A DNA stretch of 64,000 nt from Nocardioides potassii (GTDB taxonomy: Bacteria > Actinomycetota > Actinomycetes > Propionibacteriales > Nocardioidaceae), in assembly GCF_021648885.1 (NCBI RefSeq), contig NZ_JAKJHZ010000005.1, positions 930,001-994,000 on the forward strand, given 5' to 3'. Both the position numbers and the translations under genes were made by a program. Of this stretch, positions 7,840-16,639 are shown in pieces (position 1 is the first letter of the stretch; the number at the start of each line of letters is the position of its first letter). Below the pieces are notes generated by a model, which did no database searches, was not told where the DNA came from, and saw only the letters and a list, made by a program, of their open reading frames with translations.

Positions 7840-10832
7840 GGCTGCACCACCTCGAGGTCACCGCCTTCGGTCCTTTCGCCGGGACCACCACCGTCGACTT
7901 CGACGCGCTCTCCGACGCCGGCCTGTTCCTGCTGAGCGGGCCGACCGGAGCGGGCAAGTCGAGCGTGCTCGACGCGGTCTGCTTCGCCCTCTACGGCGAC
8001 GTGCCGGGCGACCGCGCCGCCGCCAAGCGGCTCCGGTCCGACCACGCCGCCGACGACGTCGTGCCGCGCGTGGTGCTGGAGGCCACCCTGTCCGGGAGGC
8101 GCTTCCGGATCGACCGCTCGCCCGCCTGGACGCGCGCGAAGAAGCGGGGGTCCGGCACGACCACCGAGCAGGCCCGGGTCGTCATCTCCGAGCGGCGTGC
8201 CGGGACTGGTGACGGGGCAGGCGACGACGCGGAGTGGACCCCGCTCAGCACCAGGCTGGACGAGACCGGCCACCTGGTCACCCGCCTGGTCGGCATGACG
8301 CTCCCGCAGTTCTGCCAGGTCGCGATGCTGCCGCAGGGCCGCTTCCAGGCCTTCCTCCGAGCGCGCTCGGAGGAGCGGCACGACCTGCTCCAGCAGGTCT
8401 TCCAGACCGGCCGCTTCGACGACATCGAGCGGTGGCTGCGTGACCGCCGCGTCGAGCTCCGTCGTACGTCGCAGCAGCACGAGGCGGTCGTCGCCGACCT
8501 CGTGAGCCGGGTGAGCGAGGTCGCCGGAAGCGCTGCGCCCGACGGATGGACCGGGGACGCAGACGGGCTGCGCGCGTGGATGGGCGAGCTCACCACGTCT
8601 GCGGTCAGCGCCTCGGTCGCCCAGACCCTCCTCGTCGACGCCGCCTCCGCGGCCGAGGTCGCGGCCTCGGAGGAGTCCGCGGCCGGCATCGAGCTCGCCG
8701 GACGGCGGTCCACCTACGCTGCCGCCAGACGCGCCCGCGCCGGGCTCGACGCCGCTCAGGTCGAGCACGAGACCCGTCTGGACCGCGTCACCCAGGCGCA
8801 GCGCGCGGCTGGCGTACGCCCCCTCCACGAGCTCGCGGTCAGTGCCCGCGCGGAGGTGCGCCAGCTCGACCAGCTGAGCCGCGCCGCGCGCGACCGGTTG
8901 GCCGAGATGCTCGGCGTGACCCCGCTCGACGACCAGGAGATCGCCGAGCACCAACGCGCCGCCACCAGCACGCTCACCGAGATCGCGCGGGTGCGTCCCT
9001 TCCGGAGGCAGGCCTCCGACCTCGAGCGCCAGCTCGGCCGGCTGACCCGCGCGCGCGACGAGGCCGGCACCGAGCTCCTCCGCGTGCAGACGCGCGCGGA
9101 GGAGGTCCCGCAGGTGCTGGCTGCCCTCGAGCCCCGTCTGCAGGCGGCGCGCGAGTCCAAGGCGCTCGCCGAGGCGCTCACCGCCGATCTCGAGGTGCTG
9201 CGCTCGCGCACGCGCGCGGCCCGCACCGCGGAGTCGCTCACCACCCAGCTGCGAGGTGCGGAGCAGGCTCTCGCCGAGGCGACGCAGGCCCGACTGCTGG
9301 CGCGCGAGGCGCTGGTCGAGATCCGTGAGCAGCGACTCGACGGGATGGCGGCCGAGATCGCGGGCAAGCTCGCCGTCGGCGCCGACTGCCCGGTCTGCGG
9401 CTCGACCGACCACCCCCACCCGGCCAAGGCCGCTCCCGGCGCCCCCGACGAGGCGACCGAGCGCGAGGCGCGACGCGAGGTCGACGACCTCGAGGTGGTG
9501 GTCGAGGCACACGCCCAGCAGGTCCGCGGGATCGAGGCGCAGCGAGCGGCCGCGCTCGCCGAGTCCGGGGACTCCGTGGAGCACCTGCTCGTCGAGGAGG
9601 AGGCCACCCTGGCCAACCTCGAGCGCGCCCGCAGCGAGGCCTCCACGGTGGAGGCCTGGGTGGCCCGCGTGGAGGCGCTCACCTCCGAGCGCGACGCGCT
9701 GGCGCAGGAGCAGGCGGCGTTGAGCGCCACCACGACCCGCCTCGACACCGAGATCGCGGTGCTGGTCGCGAAGATCGAGGGGCTGCTCGAGCAGGTGGGG
9801 GCCGTCGTCCCGGACGCGGCGGACCTCGACGACCTCACCGCACACCTGCAGGAGGTCGAGCAGCTTGCCCGGGACTGCCTCGCCCAGACCGCCGAGCTGG
9901 GCCGCGCCCGCGCCACCGCCGCCAGCACCCAGGAGGCCGCCGACAGCGTCGCGGCAGCGGCCGGCTTCGACTCCTCCGCCTGGGCCGCCGCGGCTTGGCT
10001 CACCGACGCCGAGATCGCCGACCTCCAGCAGCAGATCGACCGTCACGAGCGCGAGGCGGCGCGCGTCGACGACCTGCTCGCCGATCAGCAGCTGGTCGAG
10101 TCCGCCGCGAGCGACCCGCCCGACCTCGAGGCCCTCGCTCAAGCGCACCACCGTGCCAAGGAGCACGCGGCGCAGGCCCGCGAGACCGACATGCGGCTGC
10201 GAGACCGGGGCCGTCGCCTGCGCGGGCTGTCCGACGAGATGGACGACGCCCTGTCCGCCTGGGCGCCGGTGCGCGCCGAGCTCGACCTCACGGCCGACCT
10301 GGCTGCCCTCGTCGAGGGCAAGCACGCCGACAACCGGTTCCAGATGCGTCTGTCCGCCTACGTCCTGGCCCACCGGCTGGGCCAGGTGGTCGACGCCGCC
10401 AACCTCCGGCTCGCGACCATGAGCGGCCAGCGCTACTCGCTCGTGCACACCGGTCAGCGCGGCGCCGGCGAGACCCGCGGCGGTCTCAGCCTGCTGGTGC
10501 GCGACGACTGGACCGGCGACTCACGGGATCCCGCGACCCTGTCGGGCGGCGAGACGTTCGTGGTGTCCCTGGCGCTCGCGCTGGGCCTCGCCGACGTGAT
10601 CACCGACGAGGCCGGCGGCACCGACCTCGACACGCTGTTCGTCGACGAGGGCTTCGGCTCCCTCGACTCCGAGACCCTCGAGGACGTGATGGACACCCTC
10701 GACACGCTGCGCGACGGCGGCCGGGTCGTGGGCGTGGTCAGCCACGTGCCCGAGCTCCAGACCCGCATCCCGACGCAGCTGCGCGTGCACCGCAGCCGCA
10801 ACGGCAGCCACACCTCGCTCAGCCTCGGCTAG
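7836..10832 (+). CDS. sbcC: Exonuclease SbcCD, C subunit (Rad50-type ATPase)
   Basis: SMC/Rad50-like ATPase of 998 residues that drives SbcD. Walker A GPTGAGKSS is at about residue 35. Two long Ala/Glu/Arg-rich coiled-coil arms flank the zinc hook CPVC at about residue 518, where two molecules dimerise. The ABC signature LSGGETFVVSLALALG is near residue 902 and Walker B (DTLFVDEGFGSLD) near 935. The GTG start at 7836 is inside the sbcD stop; the frame continues open upstream only because of codon bias. The first residues, VRLHHLEVTAFGPF, match the family N-terminus, which supports this start. Confidence 0.96.
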   Translation: MRLHHLEVTAFGPFAGTTTVDFDALSDAGLFLLSGPTGAGKSSVLDAVCFALYGDVPGDRAAAKRLRSDHAADDVVPRVVLEATLSGRRFRIDRSPAWTRAKKRGSGTTTEQARVVISERRAGTGDGAGDDAEWTPLSTRLDETGHLVTRLVGMTLPQFCQVAMLPQGRFQAFLRARSEERHDLLQQVFQTGRFDDIERWLRDRRVELRRTSQQHEAVVADLVSRVSEVAGSAAPDGWTGDADGLRAWMGELTTSAVSASVAQTLLVDAASAAEVAASEESAAGIELAGRRSTYAAARRARAGLDAAQVEHETRLDRVTQAQRAAGVRPLHELAVSARAEVRQLDQLSRAARDRLAEMLGVTPLDDQEIAEHQRAATSTLTEIARVRPFRRQASDLERQLGRLTRARDEAGTELLRVQTRAEEVPQVLAALEPRLQAARESKALAEALTADLEVLRSRTRAARTAESLTTQLRGAEQALAEATQARLLAREALVEIREQRLDGMAAEIAGKLAVGADCPVCGSTDHPHPAKAAPGAPDEATEREARREVDDLEVVVEAHAQQVRGIEAQRAAALAESGDSVEHLLVEEEATLANLERARSEASTVEAWVARVEALTSERDALAQEQAALSATTTRLDTEIAVLVAKIEGLLEQVGAVVPDAADLDDLTAHLQEVEQLARDCLAQTAELGRARATAASTQEAADSVAAAAGFDSSAWAAAAWLTDAEIADLQQQIDRHEREAARVDDLLADQQLVESAASDPPDLEALAQAHHRAKEHAAQARETDMRLRDRGRRLRGLSDEMDDALSAWAPVRAELDLTADLAALVEGKHADNRFQMRLSAYVLAHRLGQVVDAANLRLATMSGQRYSLVHTGQRGAGETRGGLSLLVRDDWTGDSRDPATLSGGETFVVSLALALGLADVITDEAGGTDLDTLFVDEGFGSLDSETLEDVMDTLDTLRDGGRVVGVVSHVPELQTRIPTQLRVHRSRNGSHTSLSLG

Positions 10833-10854
10833 CCCGTCCGCTAGGTTCGGGAGC

Positions 10855-12372
10855 ATGAGTGCGCCCGGGCTCGACCCGACCTTCAACGACCTGCCGCACC
10901 GCCGGCTCGGCGACGTGGCCCTCGCCCGGGCGCAGGAGCTCGGCGCCAGCCACGCGGACTTCCGGTTCGAGCGCAACCGCTACCAGTACCTCGGCGCGCG
11001 CGACGGTGTCCTGCAGACGGCGAGCGACGCCGAGGACCTCGGCTTCGCCGTCCGCGTCGTGCACGGCGGCGCCTGGGGCTTCGCCTCGGGTGTCGTGCTG
11101 ACCGACGACGAGGCACGCCGGGTAGCCGAGACCGCGGTGTCGGTCGCCAAGGTCGCCGCGTCGATGACCACCACGCCCGTCGAGCTGGCCGCCGAGCCGG
11201 TCCACGACGACGTCACCTGGATCTCGGGCTACGACGTCAACCCGCTCGAGGTGCCCACCCGCGAGAAGGCCGCGCTGCTGGTCGACTGGACCGATCGGCT
11301 CCGCACGGGAGTGGTCGCGCACGCCACCGCGTTCCTGCAGCAGGTGCAGGAGAACAAGTACTACGCCGACCTCGCCGGCACCCGGACGACCCAGCAGCGC
11401 GTACGGCTCCAGCCGGGGTTCGAGGCGACCGGCGAGGACGCCGACACCGGCATCTTCGACTCGATGGCCTCGATCGCCCCGCCGGTCGGTCGCGGCTGGG
11501 AGTACCTCGACGGCTCGCACTGGGACTGGGACACCGAGATCGCCGAGGTGCCCGACCTCCTCGCGGAGAAGCTCAAGGCGCCGAGCGTCGAGTCGGGGAC
11601 CTACGACCTCGTCGTCGACCCGTCGAACCTCTGGCTCACGATCCACGAGTCCATCGGCCACGCGACCGAGCTCGACCGCGCGCTCGGTTACGAGGCCAAC
11701 TACGCCGGCACGTCGTTCGCGACCTACGACAAGCTCGGCACGCTCCAGTACGGCTCGCCGGTGATGAACGTCCAGGGCGACCGCACGCAGGCACACGGCC
11801 TGGCCACCGTCGGTTTCGACGACGAGGGCGTGCAGACGCAGACCTGGGACATCGTCCGCGACGGCGTCCTCGTGGGCTACCAGCTCGACCGGTCGATGGG
11901 CCACCTCAAGCCCGAGCTCAACGGCGGGCGGTCCAACGGCTGCGCGTACGCCGACTCCCCCGGCCACATCCCCATCCAGCGGATGGCCAACGTCTCGCTG
12001 ATGCCCGGGACCGACGGCCTCTCCACCGACGACCTCATCGGCAAGGTCGAGCGCGGGATCTACGTCGTCGGTGACAAGTCGTGGAGCATCGACATGCAGC
12101 GGTTCAACTTCCAGTTCACCGGGCAGCGGTTCTACAGGATCACCGACGGCAGGCTGGACGGGATGCTGCGCGACGTGGCCTACCAGGCGACCACCACGGA
12201 CTTCTGGGGCTCGATGGAGGCCGTGGGCGGCCAGGGCACCTGGGTCCTCGGCGGCGCCTTCAACTGCGGCAAGGCCCAGCCCGGGCAGGTGGCGGCCGTC
12301 AGCCACGGCTGTCCGAGTGCCCTGTTCCGCGGGGTCAACATCCTCAACACGATCGACGAGGCGGGACACTGA
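10855..12372 (+). CDS. tldD: TldD-type metalloprotease subunit
   Basis: TldD forms a heterodimeric zinc protease with TldE/PmbA that degrades unstructured peptides and, in some bacteria, matures modified peptides. The 505-residue protein carries the HExxxH zinc motif as HESIGH at about residues 264-269, in the context WLTIHESIGHATELD, followed by the conserved GYEANYAGTSFA and the C-terminal GGAFNCGKAQPGQ region. TAGGTT (10842-10847) lies 7 nt before the ATG, although GGGAG immediately upstream could also act as a weak ribosome binding site. The stop overlaps the next gene (TGATG). Confidence 0.94.
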   Translation: MSAPGLDPTFNDLPHRRLGDVALARAQELGASHADFRFERNRYQYLGARDGVLQTASDAEDLGFAVRVVHGGAWGFASGVVLTDDEARRVAETAVSVAKVAASMTTTPVELAAEPVHDDVTWISGYDVNPLEVPTREKAALLVDWTDRLRTGVVAHATAFLQQVQENKYYADLAGTRTTQQRVRLQPGFEATGEDADTGIFDSMASIAPPVGRGWEYLDGSHWDWDTEIAEVPDLLAEKLKAPSVESGTYDLVVDPSNLWLTIHESIGHATELDRALGYEANYAGTSFATYDKLGTLQYGSPVMNVQGDRTQAHGLATVGFDDEGVQTQTWDIVRDGVLVGYQLDRSMGHLKPELNGGRSNGCAYADSPGHIPIQRMANVSLMPGTDGLSTDDLIGKVERGIYVVGDKSWSIDMQRFNFQFTGQRFYRITDGRLDGMLRDVAYQATTTDFWGSMEAVGGQGTWVLGGAFNCGKAQPGQVAAVSHGCPSALFRGVNILNTIDEAGH

Positions 12373-13769
12373 TGACCACGCTGCGCACCACTCCCCAGCA
12401 GCTCGTCGAGCACGCGCTCGCGACCTCGACGGCCGACGACTGCATCGTCATCGTCCGCGACTCCACGAGCGCCAACCTGCGCTGGGCCAACAACACCCTC
12501 ACGACCAACGGCGTGATGACCGAGGTCGCCGTGACCGTGGTCAGCTTCGCCTCGGTCGACGGCGGGATCGCCACGGGATCGGTCTCCGGGAGCGCGGCCA
12601 CGACCGACCAGGTCGGTGCTCTCGTCGAGGCCGCCGACGCCGCGGCGCGCGCGGGGTCACCGGCCGAGGACGCCGCCGAGCTGGTCGCCGACCGGACGTC
12701 CCCCGACTGGGACACCGAGCCGGAGACCACCGACATCGGCGTCTACGACGCCTTCGCTCCCGCCCTCGGTGAGGCGTTCCGCGAGGCCACGGGCGAGGAC
12801 CGGTTGCTCTACGGCTTCGTGAACCACGAGGTCACGACGGTCTACCTGGGCTCCTCGCGTGGGCTGCGCCTGCGCCACGTGCAACCGACCGGCCACTACG
12901 CGTGCACGGGCAAGGACACCTCACTCACCCGCAGCGCCTGGACCGGTGGCGCCACGCGCGACTTCCGGGACGTCGACGCCGCCGCGATGGCCGCGACCGT
13001 CAAGCAGCGACTCGCGTGGGCGGAGCGACGGGTCGACCTGCCGGCCGGCCGCTACGACACGATCCTGCCGCCCTCGTCGGTCGCCGACCTGATGATCGAC
13101 GCGTACTGGGGCGCGGGTGCCCGCGTCGCCCACGAGGGCGAGTCGGTCTACAGCCGGCGCGGTGGCGGCACCCGCATCCACGACAAGGTCGCCGCCCCCG
13201 GCGTGAGCCTGTTCTCCGACCCGGCCTACGCCGGCCTCGAGTGCGCGCCGTTCGTCATCGCGGGTGCGTCGGACAACACCGACTCGGTCTTCGACAACGG
13301 GCTCGCGCTCGAGCGCACCGACTGGATCCAGGACGGCCTGCTGACCGGCCTCATCCAGACCCGCCACTCCGCCGGGATGACCGGTCAGCCGGTGACGCCG
13401 ATGATCGACAACCTCGTCCTCGAGGTCGGCGACGGCGCCGGCACGATCGACGACCTGGTCGCCGGCACGCAGCGGGGCCTGCTGCTCACCTGCCTCTGGT
13501 ACATCCGCGAGGTGGACCCGCAGACCATGCTGCTCACCGGACTGACCCGCGACGGGGTGTACGTCGTCGAGGACGGCGAGATCGTCGGCGCGGCCAACAA
13601 CTTCCGCTGGAACGAGAGCCCGATCGACCTGCTCAACCGCTTCAGCGCCGCCACCACGTCGGTCCCGAGCTTCAGTCGCGAGTGGGGCGACGACTACTTC
13701 TCCCGCACCGCCACCCCGGCCCTTCGCATCCCCGACTTCAACATGTCCAGCGTCTCCCAAGGCGTCTGA
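12372..13769 (+). CDS. pmbA: TldE/PmbA-type metalloprotease partner subunit
   Basis: This is the paralogous, zinc-motif-lacking half of the TldD/TldE protease, 465 residues. It starts MTTLRTTPQQLVEHALATST with the ATG sharing its A with the tldD stop, so expression is coupled. The N-terminal strands (SANLRWANNTLTTNGV) and the C-terminal core (GLALERTDWIQDGLLTGLIQ, AANNFRWNESPIDLL) match the family. No HExxxH is present, as expected for TldE. No obvious precursor peptide gene lies next to the pair, so a general proteolytic role is more likely than a dedicated peptide-maturation role, but this is not decided by sequence. Confidence 0.93.
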   Translation: MTTLRTTPQQLVEHALATSTADDCIVIVRDSTSANLRWANNTLTTNGVMTEVAVTVVSFASVDGGIATGSVSGSAATTDQVGALVEAADAAARAGSPAEDAAELVADRTSPDWDTEPETTDIGVYDAFAPALGEAFREATGEDRLLYGFVNHEVTTVYLGSSRGLRLRHVQPTGHYACTGKDTSLTRSAWTGGATRDFRDVDAAAMAATVKQRLAWAERRVDLPAGRYDTILPPSSVADLMIDAYWGAGARVAHEGESVYSRRGGGTRIHDKVAAPGVSLFSDPAYAGLECAPFVIAGASDNTDSVFDNGLALERTDWIQDGLLTGLIQTRHSAGMTGQPVTPMIDNLVLEVGDGAGTIDDLVAGTQRGLLLTCLWYIREVDPQTMLLTGLTRDGVYVVEDGEIVGAANNFRWNESPIDLLNRFSAATTSVPSFSREWGDDYFSRTATPALRIPDFNMSSVSQGV

Positions 13770-13781
13770 GGATGCTCCTGC

Positions 13782-14063
13782 TCAGGTGAGGCGCTGGACG
13801 CGCTGGCGGTGCTGGGACTTGTTGTCGCCGTCGATGTCGGAGTCGCGGGTGCGGGAGATGTGGTCGACCTTCTCCTGGCTGCCCCGGACGGGCTGGGCGG
13901 CGATGAGGGTGTCGCGCTCGTAGGCGTGGGACTTGTCGGTGTTGCGGTAGTAGCGGTAGAGCGCCCAGTAGGTCGCCGCACCGCCCGCGGGACCGGCCGC
14001 GAGGATCCACGCAGGCACGCCGTCGCTCGCCATCACCACCACGTGGGCCAGGTCGACGATCAT
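13782..14063 (-). CDS. Small membrane protein (93 residues) of the SPFH/zinc-ribbon operon
   Basis: Translation begins MIVDLAHVVVMASDGVPAWI and has one clear hydrophobic segment (about residues 15-37, WILAAGPAGGAATYWALY) followed by a charged cytoplasmic tail rich in Asp, Arg and Gln. The ATG overlaps the stop of the upstream zinc-ribbon gene (ATGA), so the two are translated together. Its place as third gene after an SPFH gene and a zinc-ribbon membrane gene parallels YdjH in the Bacillus ydjGHI set; sequence similarity to YdjH cannot be judged by eye. It ends 12 nt from the convergent pmbA gene. Confidence 0.75.
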   Translation of the reverse strand: MIVDLAHVVVMASDGVPAWILAAGPAGGAATYWALYRYYRNTDKSHAYERDTLIAAQPVRGSQEKVDHISRTRDSDIDGDNKSQHRQRVQRLT

Positions 14064-15355
14064 GACGTCGCCACCAGGAGCCAGCCGGCGATGCCCTCGA
14101 GGAACGTGCCGACCGTGAAGGCCGCCGCGAGCAGCCGCCACTGCGAGACGGGGACGCTGCCCATGGTCTCCCCCGTCCGGGCGTTGACCGCGATGTAGTG
14201 CAGCATCCTGGTGTTCTCCTGGTAGTAGGAGTAGAGCCACACCGGCAGGTACATCGAGACCCACCGCGACCCGCCCACGTCCACCTTCTCGGCCTCCCAG
14301 CGCACGCCGCGGTCGAACTGCCCCAGCGAGCCCTCGACCTGTGAGCGCCCGATCGAGAGCAGCTGGTCCTGCAGCACCGGCTCGAGGTCCGCGACGTCGA
14401 GGTCGCGCTTCTCGCTGGTGAAGCCGACGAGGTAGCTGGAGTTCCACTGGACGGCGTTCTTGGTGTCGAACGGCAGCACCGTGTTGACGATGTTGTTGGT
14501 CGTCGAGCCGTCGAAGTTCGCCCGGTCGGCCGCGCCCTCGACCGTCAGGTCGTCGACGGTGAAGGCGACCGACCGGTCGACGCGGTAGACGTCGGCGGCG
14601 TAGTAGGTGGTCGAGCTGTCCCCGTGCTTCTCGGTCCAGCGGCGGGTCTGCACCTCCCCCTGGCCGACGTACGACGCCTCGGCGCTCGCGTCGATGACGA
14701 GGTAGGGCAGGTAGACGCCGAGGACGTTGTCCGGGACGAACTCCTTCTTGAAGCGCGGGTGCGCGAACAACCGCCGCTTGGAGGCGAACTCGCGGATCTT
14801 CTCGACCGCCTCCGCGTGGGTCAGCCGGAACGGCAGCACCGCGTCGGGCACCGCGCCGTTGGGCGTGCGCTGGTTGACGTTGAGCGTGTGGCGGCACCAG
14901 TGGCACCGCGCGTTCATCGCGTGCGCGGTGTCCACGACGACGTCGGCACCGCAACCGGTGCAGGTCATGGTGATCACGTCCTCGTCGGACGAGATCTCCC
15001 CGGCTCCCCCGGCGATGACCGTCCCCTCGAGCTGGTCGATGCCGACCCCGAGGCCGAACTCCTCCTCGACCCGCGCCTCGGACAACTCGTGGCGGCAGAA
15101 CAGGCAGATCAGCCGGCCGGTCGAGGCGCGCTGGCGCACGTCGGTCGACCCGCACTTGGGGCACCGGTTGACGCCGTCGGCCAACGACTCGTTGACCATC
15201 TCGATGCTCGGGCCGGGCTCGGGCTCGGCGCGAGCAGCCGCCAGCTCCTCCTCGAGCGAGAGCGGTGGCCCGTCGAAGACCGGGGCGTCCGGGTCGCGCG
15301 GAGGCGGGTCGGACGGCGACCCCGGGGACGACACGTCGGACGGCTCAGAGGCCAA
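14060..15355 (-). CDS. Double zinc-ribbon membrane protein (TFIIB-type zinc ribbon)
   Basis: Protein of 431 residues. A Pro/Glu-rich first 60 residues precede two zinc ribbons: cysteines 65, 68, 84 and 87 (RCPKCGSTD ... RLICLFCRHEL) and cysteines 132, 135, 151 and 154 (TCTGCGADV ... ARCHWCRHTL). A mainly beta middle region ends in YLPVWLYSYY and YIAVNARTGETMGSVP, a strand pair seen in zinc-ribbon membrane proteins of the YdjG type. A single hydrophobic helix follows (LLAAAFTVGTFLEGIAGWLL) at the C-terminus. It overlaps the SPFH gene upstream by 11 nt and the small membrane gene downstream by 4 nt. Likely role: membrane anchor or adaptor for the SPFH protein; this is inferred from context. Confidence 0.82.
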   Translation of the reverse strand: MASEPSDVSSPGSPSDPPPRDPDAPVFDGPPLSLEEELAAARAEPEPGPSIEMVNESLADGVNRCPKCGSTDVRQRASTGRLICLFCRHELSEARVEEEFGLGVGIDQLEGTVIAGGAGEISSDEDVITMTCTGCGADVVVDTAHAMNARCHWCRHTLNVNQRTPNGAVPDAVLPFRLTHAEAVEKIREFASKRRLFAHPRFKKEFVPDNVLGVYLPYLVIDASAEASYVGQGEVQTRRWTEKHGDSSTTYYAADVYRVDRSVAFTVDDLTVEGAADRANFDGSTTNNIVNTVLPFDTKNAVQWNSSYLVGFTSEKRDLDVADLEPVLQDQLLSIGRSQVEGSLGQFDRGVRWEAEKVDVGGSRWVSMYLPVWLYSYYQENTRMLHYIAVNARTGETMGSVPVSQWRLLAAAFTVGTFLEGIAGWLLVATS

Positions 15356-16541
15356 GAGCCTTGGCCTTCGCCGCGTCGTAGTCCTCCTGCGTGATGAGAC
15401 CGCCGTCGAGCATGTCCTTGGCGCGCTTGAGCACGGCGACCGGGTCCTCGGCGGCGGGCTCGGCCGGAGTGGCGGGAGCAGCCGGCGCCGCAGCAGGTGC
15501 GGCCGGCGCGGGTTGGCTGGTCGGCTGCTGGAGCCCGCCGAGCCCCATCCCGCCCGTGGCCATGCCCATCCCGATCAGGCCGCCCGGTCCGGCGTTCTCC
15601 CCGGCCGCCTCGATGCCGGCCGCGACCGACGCCTGCAGGTTGGAGTTGCCGCGCGAGCCGGACAGGGCGTCGGCGCGCTGGACGTTCTTGAGCAGCTCGC
15701 GGGTGTTCTCGTCGTACTCGATCGAGATGATCGCGGTCTTGACGATCTCCAGGCCGCGGTCGGTGCGCCACCGGTAGTTCTCCTCGACCGCCGCGGAGAG
15801 CGACTGCGCGAACCCGATGGAGTCCTGCTGCAGCCGCGCTATCCGGTTCCCCTTGGCGGGGTCGTTGGTGTACATCGAGAACGCGGGCGCGAGCGAGCCG
15901 ACGACCTCGTTGAAGAGCTGCTCGCCGGCCGGGTTGTCGATGTCGGTGAAGTCGAAGACGCCTCCCCCGGTGATCACGTCGGCGGACACGAAGTTGCGGA
16001 TGAAGGTCAGCGGGTCGGTGATCTTCAGGGTGTACGTGCCGCGGGTGATGGCACCGACCTGGGTGTTGAGGAAGGCGTCGTCCCAGTAGATCTCGGACTG
16101 CGTGCCGAACTTGTTGTTGGGCAGCTCCTTCAGCGTCACGAAGACCGCGGTCTGCTGGCTGCTCGGTCGGCCACCGAACTTGAAGCGCTCCCAGCTCTGC
16201 TTGATCAGCGAGTCGACCAGGCCGCCACCGGAGAAGACCGACTGCGAAGCGGTCTCGTCGGAGTCCCACACGTAGCCGCCGGGCTGGGCGGCGAAGCCGG
16301 TGAACGCGCCGTCCTGCAGCAGGACCAGGCCGTAGCCCTCGGGCACCACGATCTTGGAGCCGTTGGTGATGACCCCGTCGGAGGCGCCGGCGTTGGCGCC
16401 CCGGCCCTGGTTCTGGTCGCGGCGCACAGCGGGGAAGACCGCTGCGGTGGCGGGCAGCCCGTCGGGCACCGTGTAGAAGTCGAGCCACTGGTCGGCCAGC
16501 GTGCCGCCGATCGCACCGCTCACTGCCTGGAAGAGTCCCAT
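15345..16541 (-). CDS. SPFH domain protein with C-terminal SHOCT domain (YdjI / virion-core-like)
   Basis: Protein of 398 residues. It starts MGLFQAVSGAIGGTLADQWL and continues with a stomatin/prohibitin/flotillin-like core of the COG4260 (YdjI) type to about residue 290. Characteristic stretches are IVVPEGYGLVLLQDGAF, PLTFIRNFV and GLEIVKTAIISIEYDEN. An Ala/Pro linker (about 335-365) leads to a SHOCT domain in the last 33 residues (LKRAKDMLDGGLITQEDYDA), a short C-terminal oligomerisation/targeting module. SPFH proteins form membrane scaffolds; having no transmembrane helix itself, this one probably relies on the two membrane proteins encoded next. It leads the minus-strand operon. Confidence 0.88.
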   Translation of the reverse strand: MGLFQAVSGAIGGTLADQWLDFYTVPDGLPATAAVFPAVRRDQNQGRGANAGASDGVITNGSKIVVPEGYGLVLLQDGAFTGFAAQPGGYVWDSDETASQSVFSGGGLVDSLIKQSWERFKFGGRPSSQQTAVFVTLKELPNNKFGTQSEIYWDDAFLNTQVGAITRGTYTLKITDPLTFIRNFVSADVITGGGVFDFTDIDNPAGEQLFNEVVGSLAPAFSMYTNDPAKGNRIARLQQDSIGFAQSLSAAVEENYRWRTDRGLEIVKTAIISIEYDENTRELLKNVQRADALSGSRGNSNLQASVAAGIEAAGENAGPGGLIGMGMATGGMGLGGLQQPTSQPAPAAPAAAPAAPATPAEPAAEDPVAVLKRAKDMLDGGLITQEDYDAAKAKALGL

Positions 16542-16639
16542 GCCGTCCGTCCCTCAAACGTCCCGTGCGGGTGCCCTGCCGCCCCCGACCGCCGCCACAC
16601 TAGCGCTCGTCGCGATGTCCGGGCAGGTGCTTCGCGACC

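Noticed and set aside
7344-10448. A minus-strand open frame of more than 1000 codons opposite sbcC
   Set aside because: It is the complement of a complete SbcC with all motifs; its translation is Val/Gly/Arg/Leu-rich low complexity, a known effect of high third-position GC.
10855-13781. RiPP maturation cluster around TldD/TldE
   Set aside because: No precursor peptide, radical SAM, cyclodehydratase or dedicated exporter lies beside the pair; the 93-residue neighbour is a membrane protein coupled to the SPFH operon instead.
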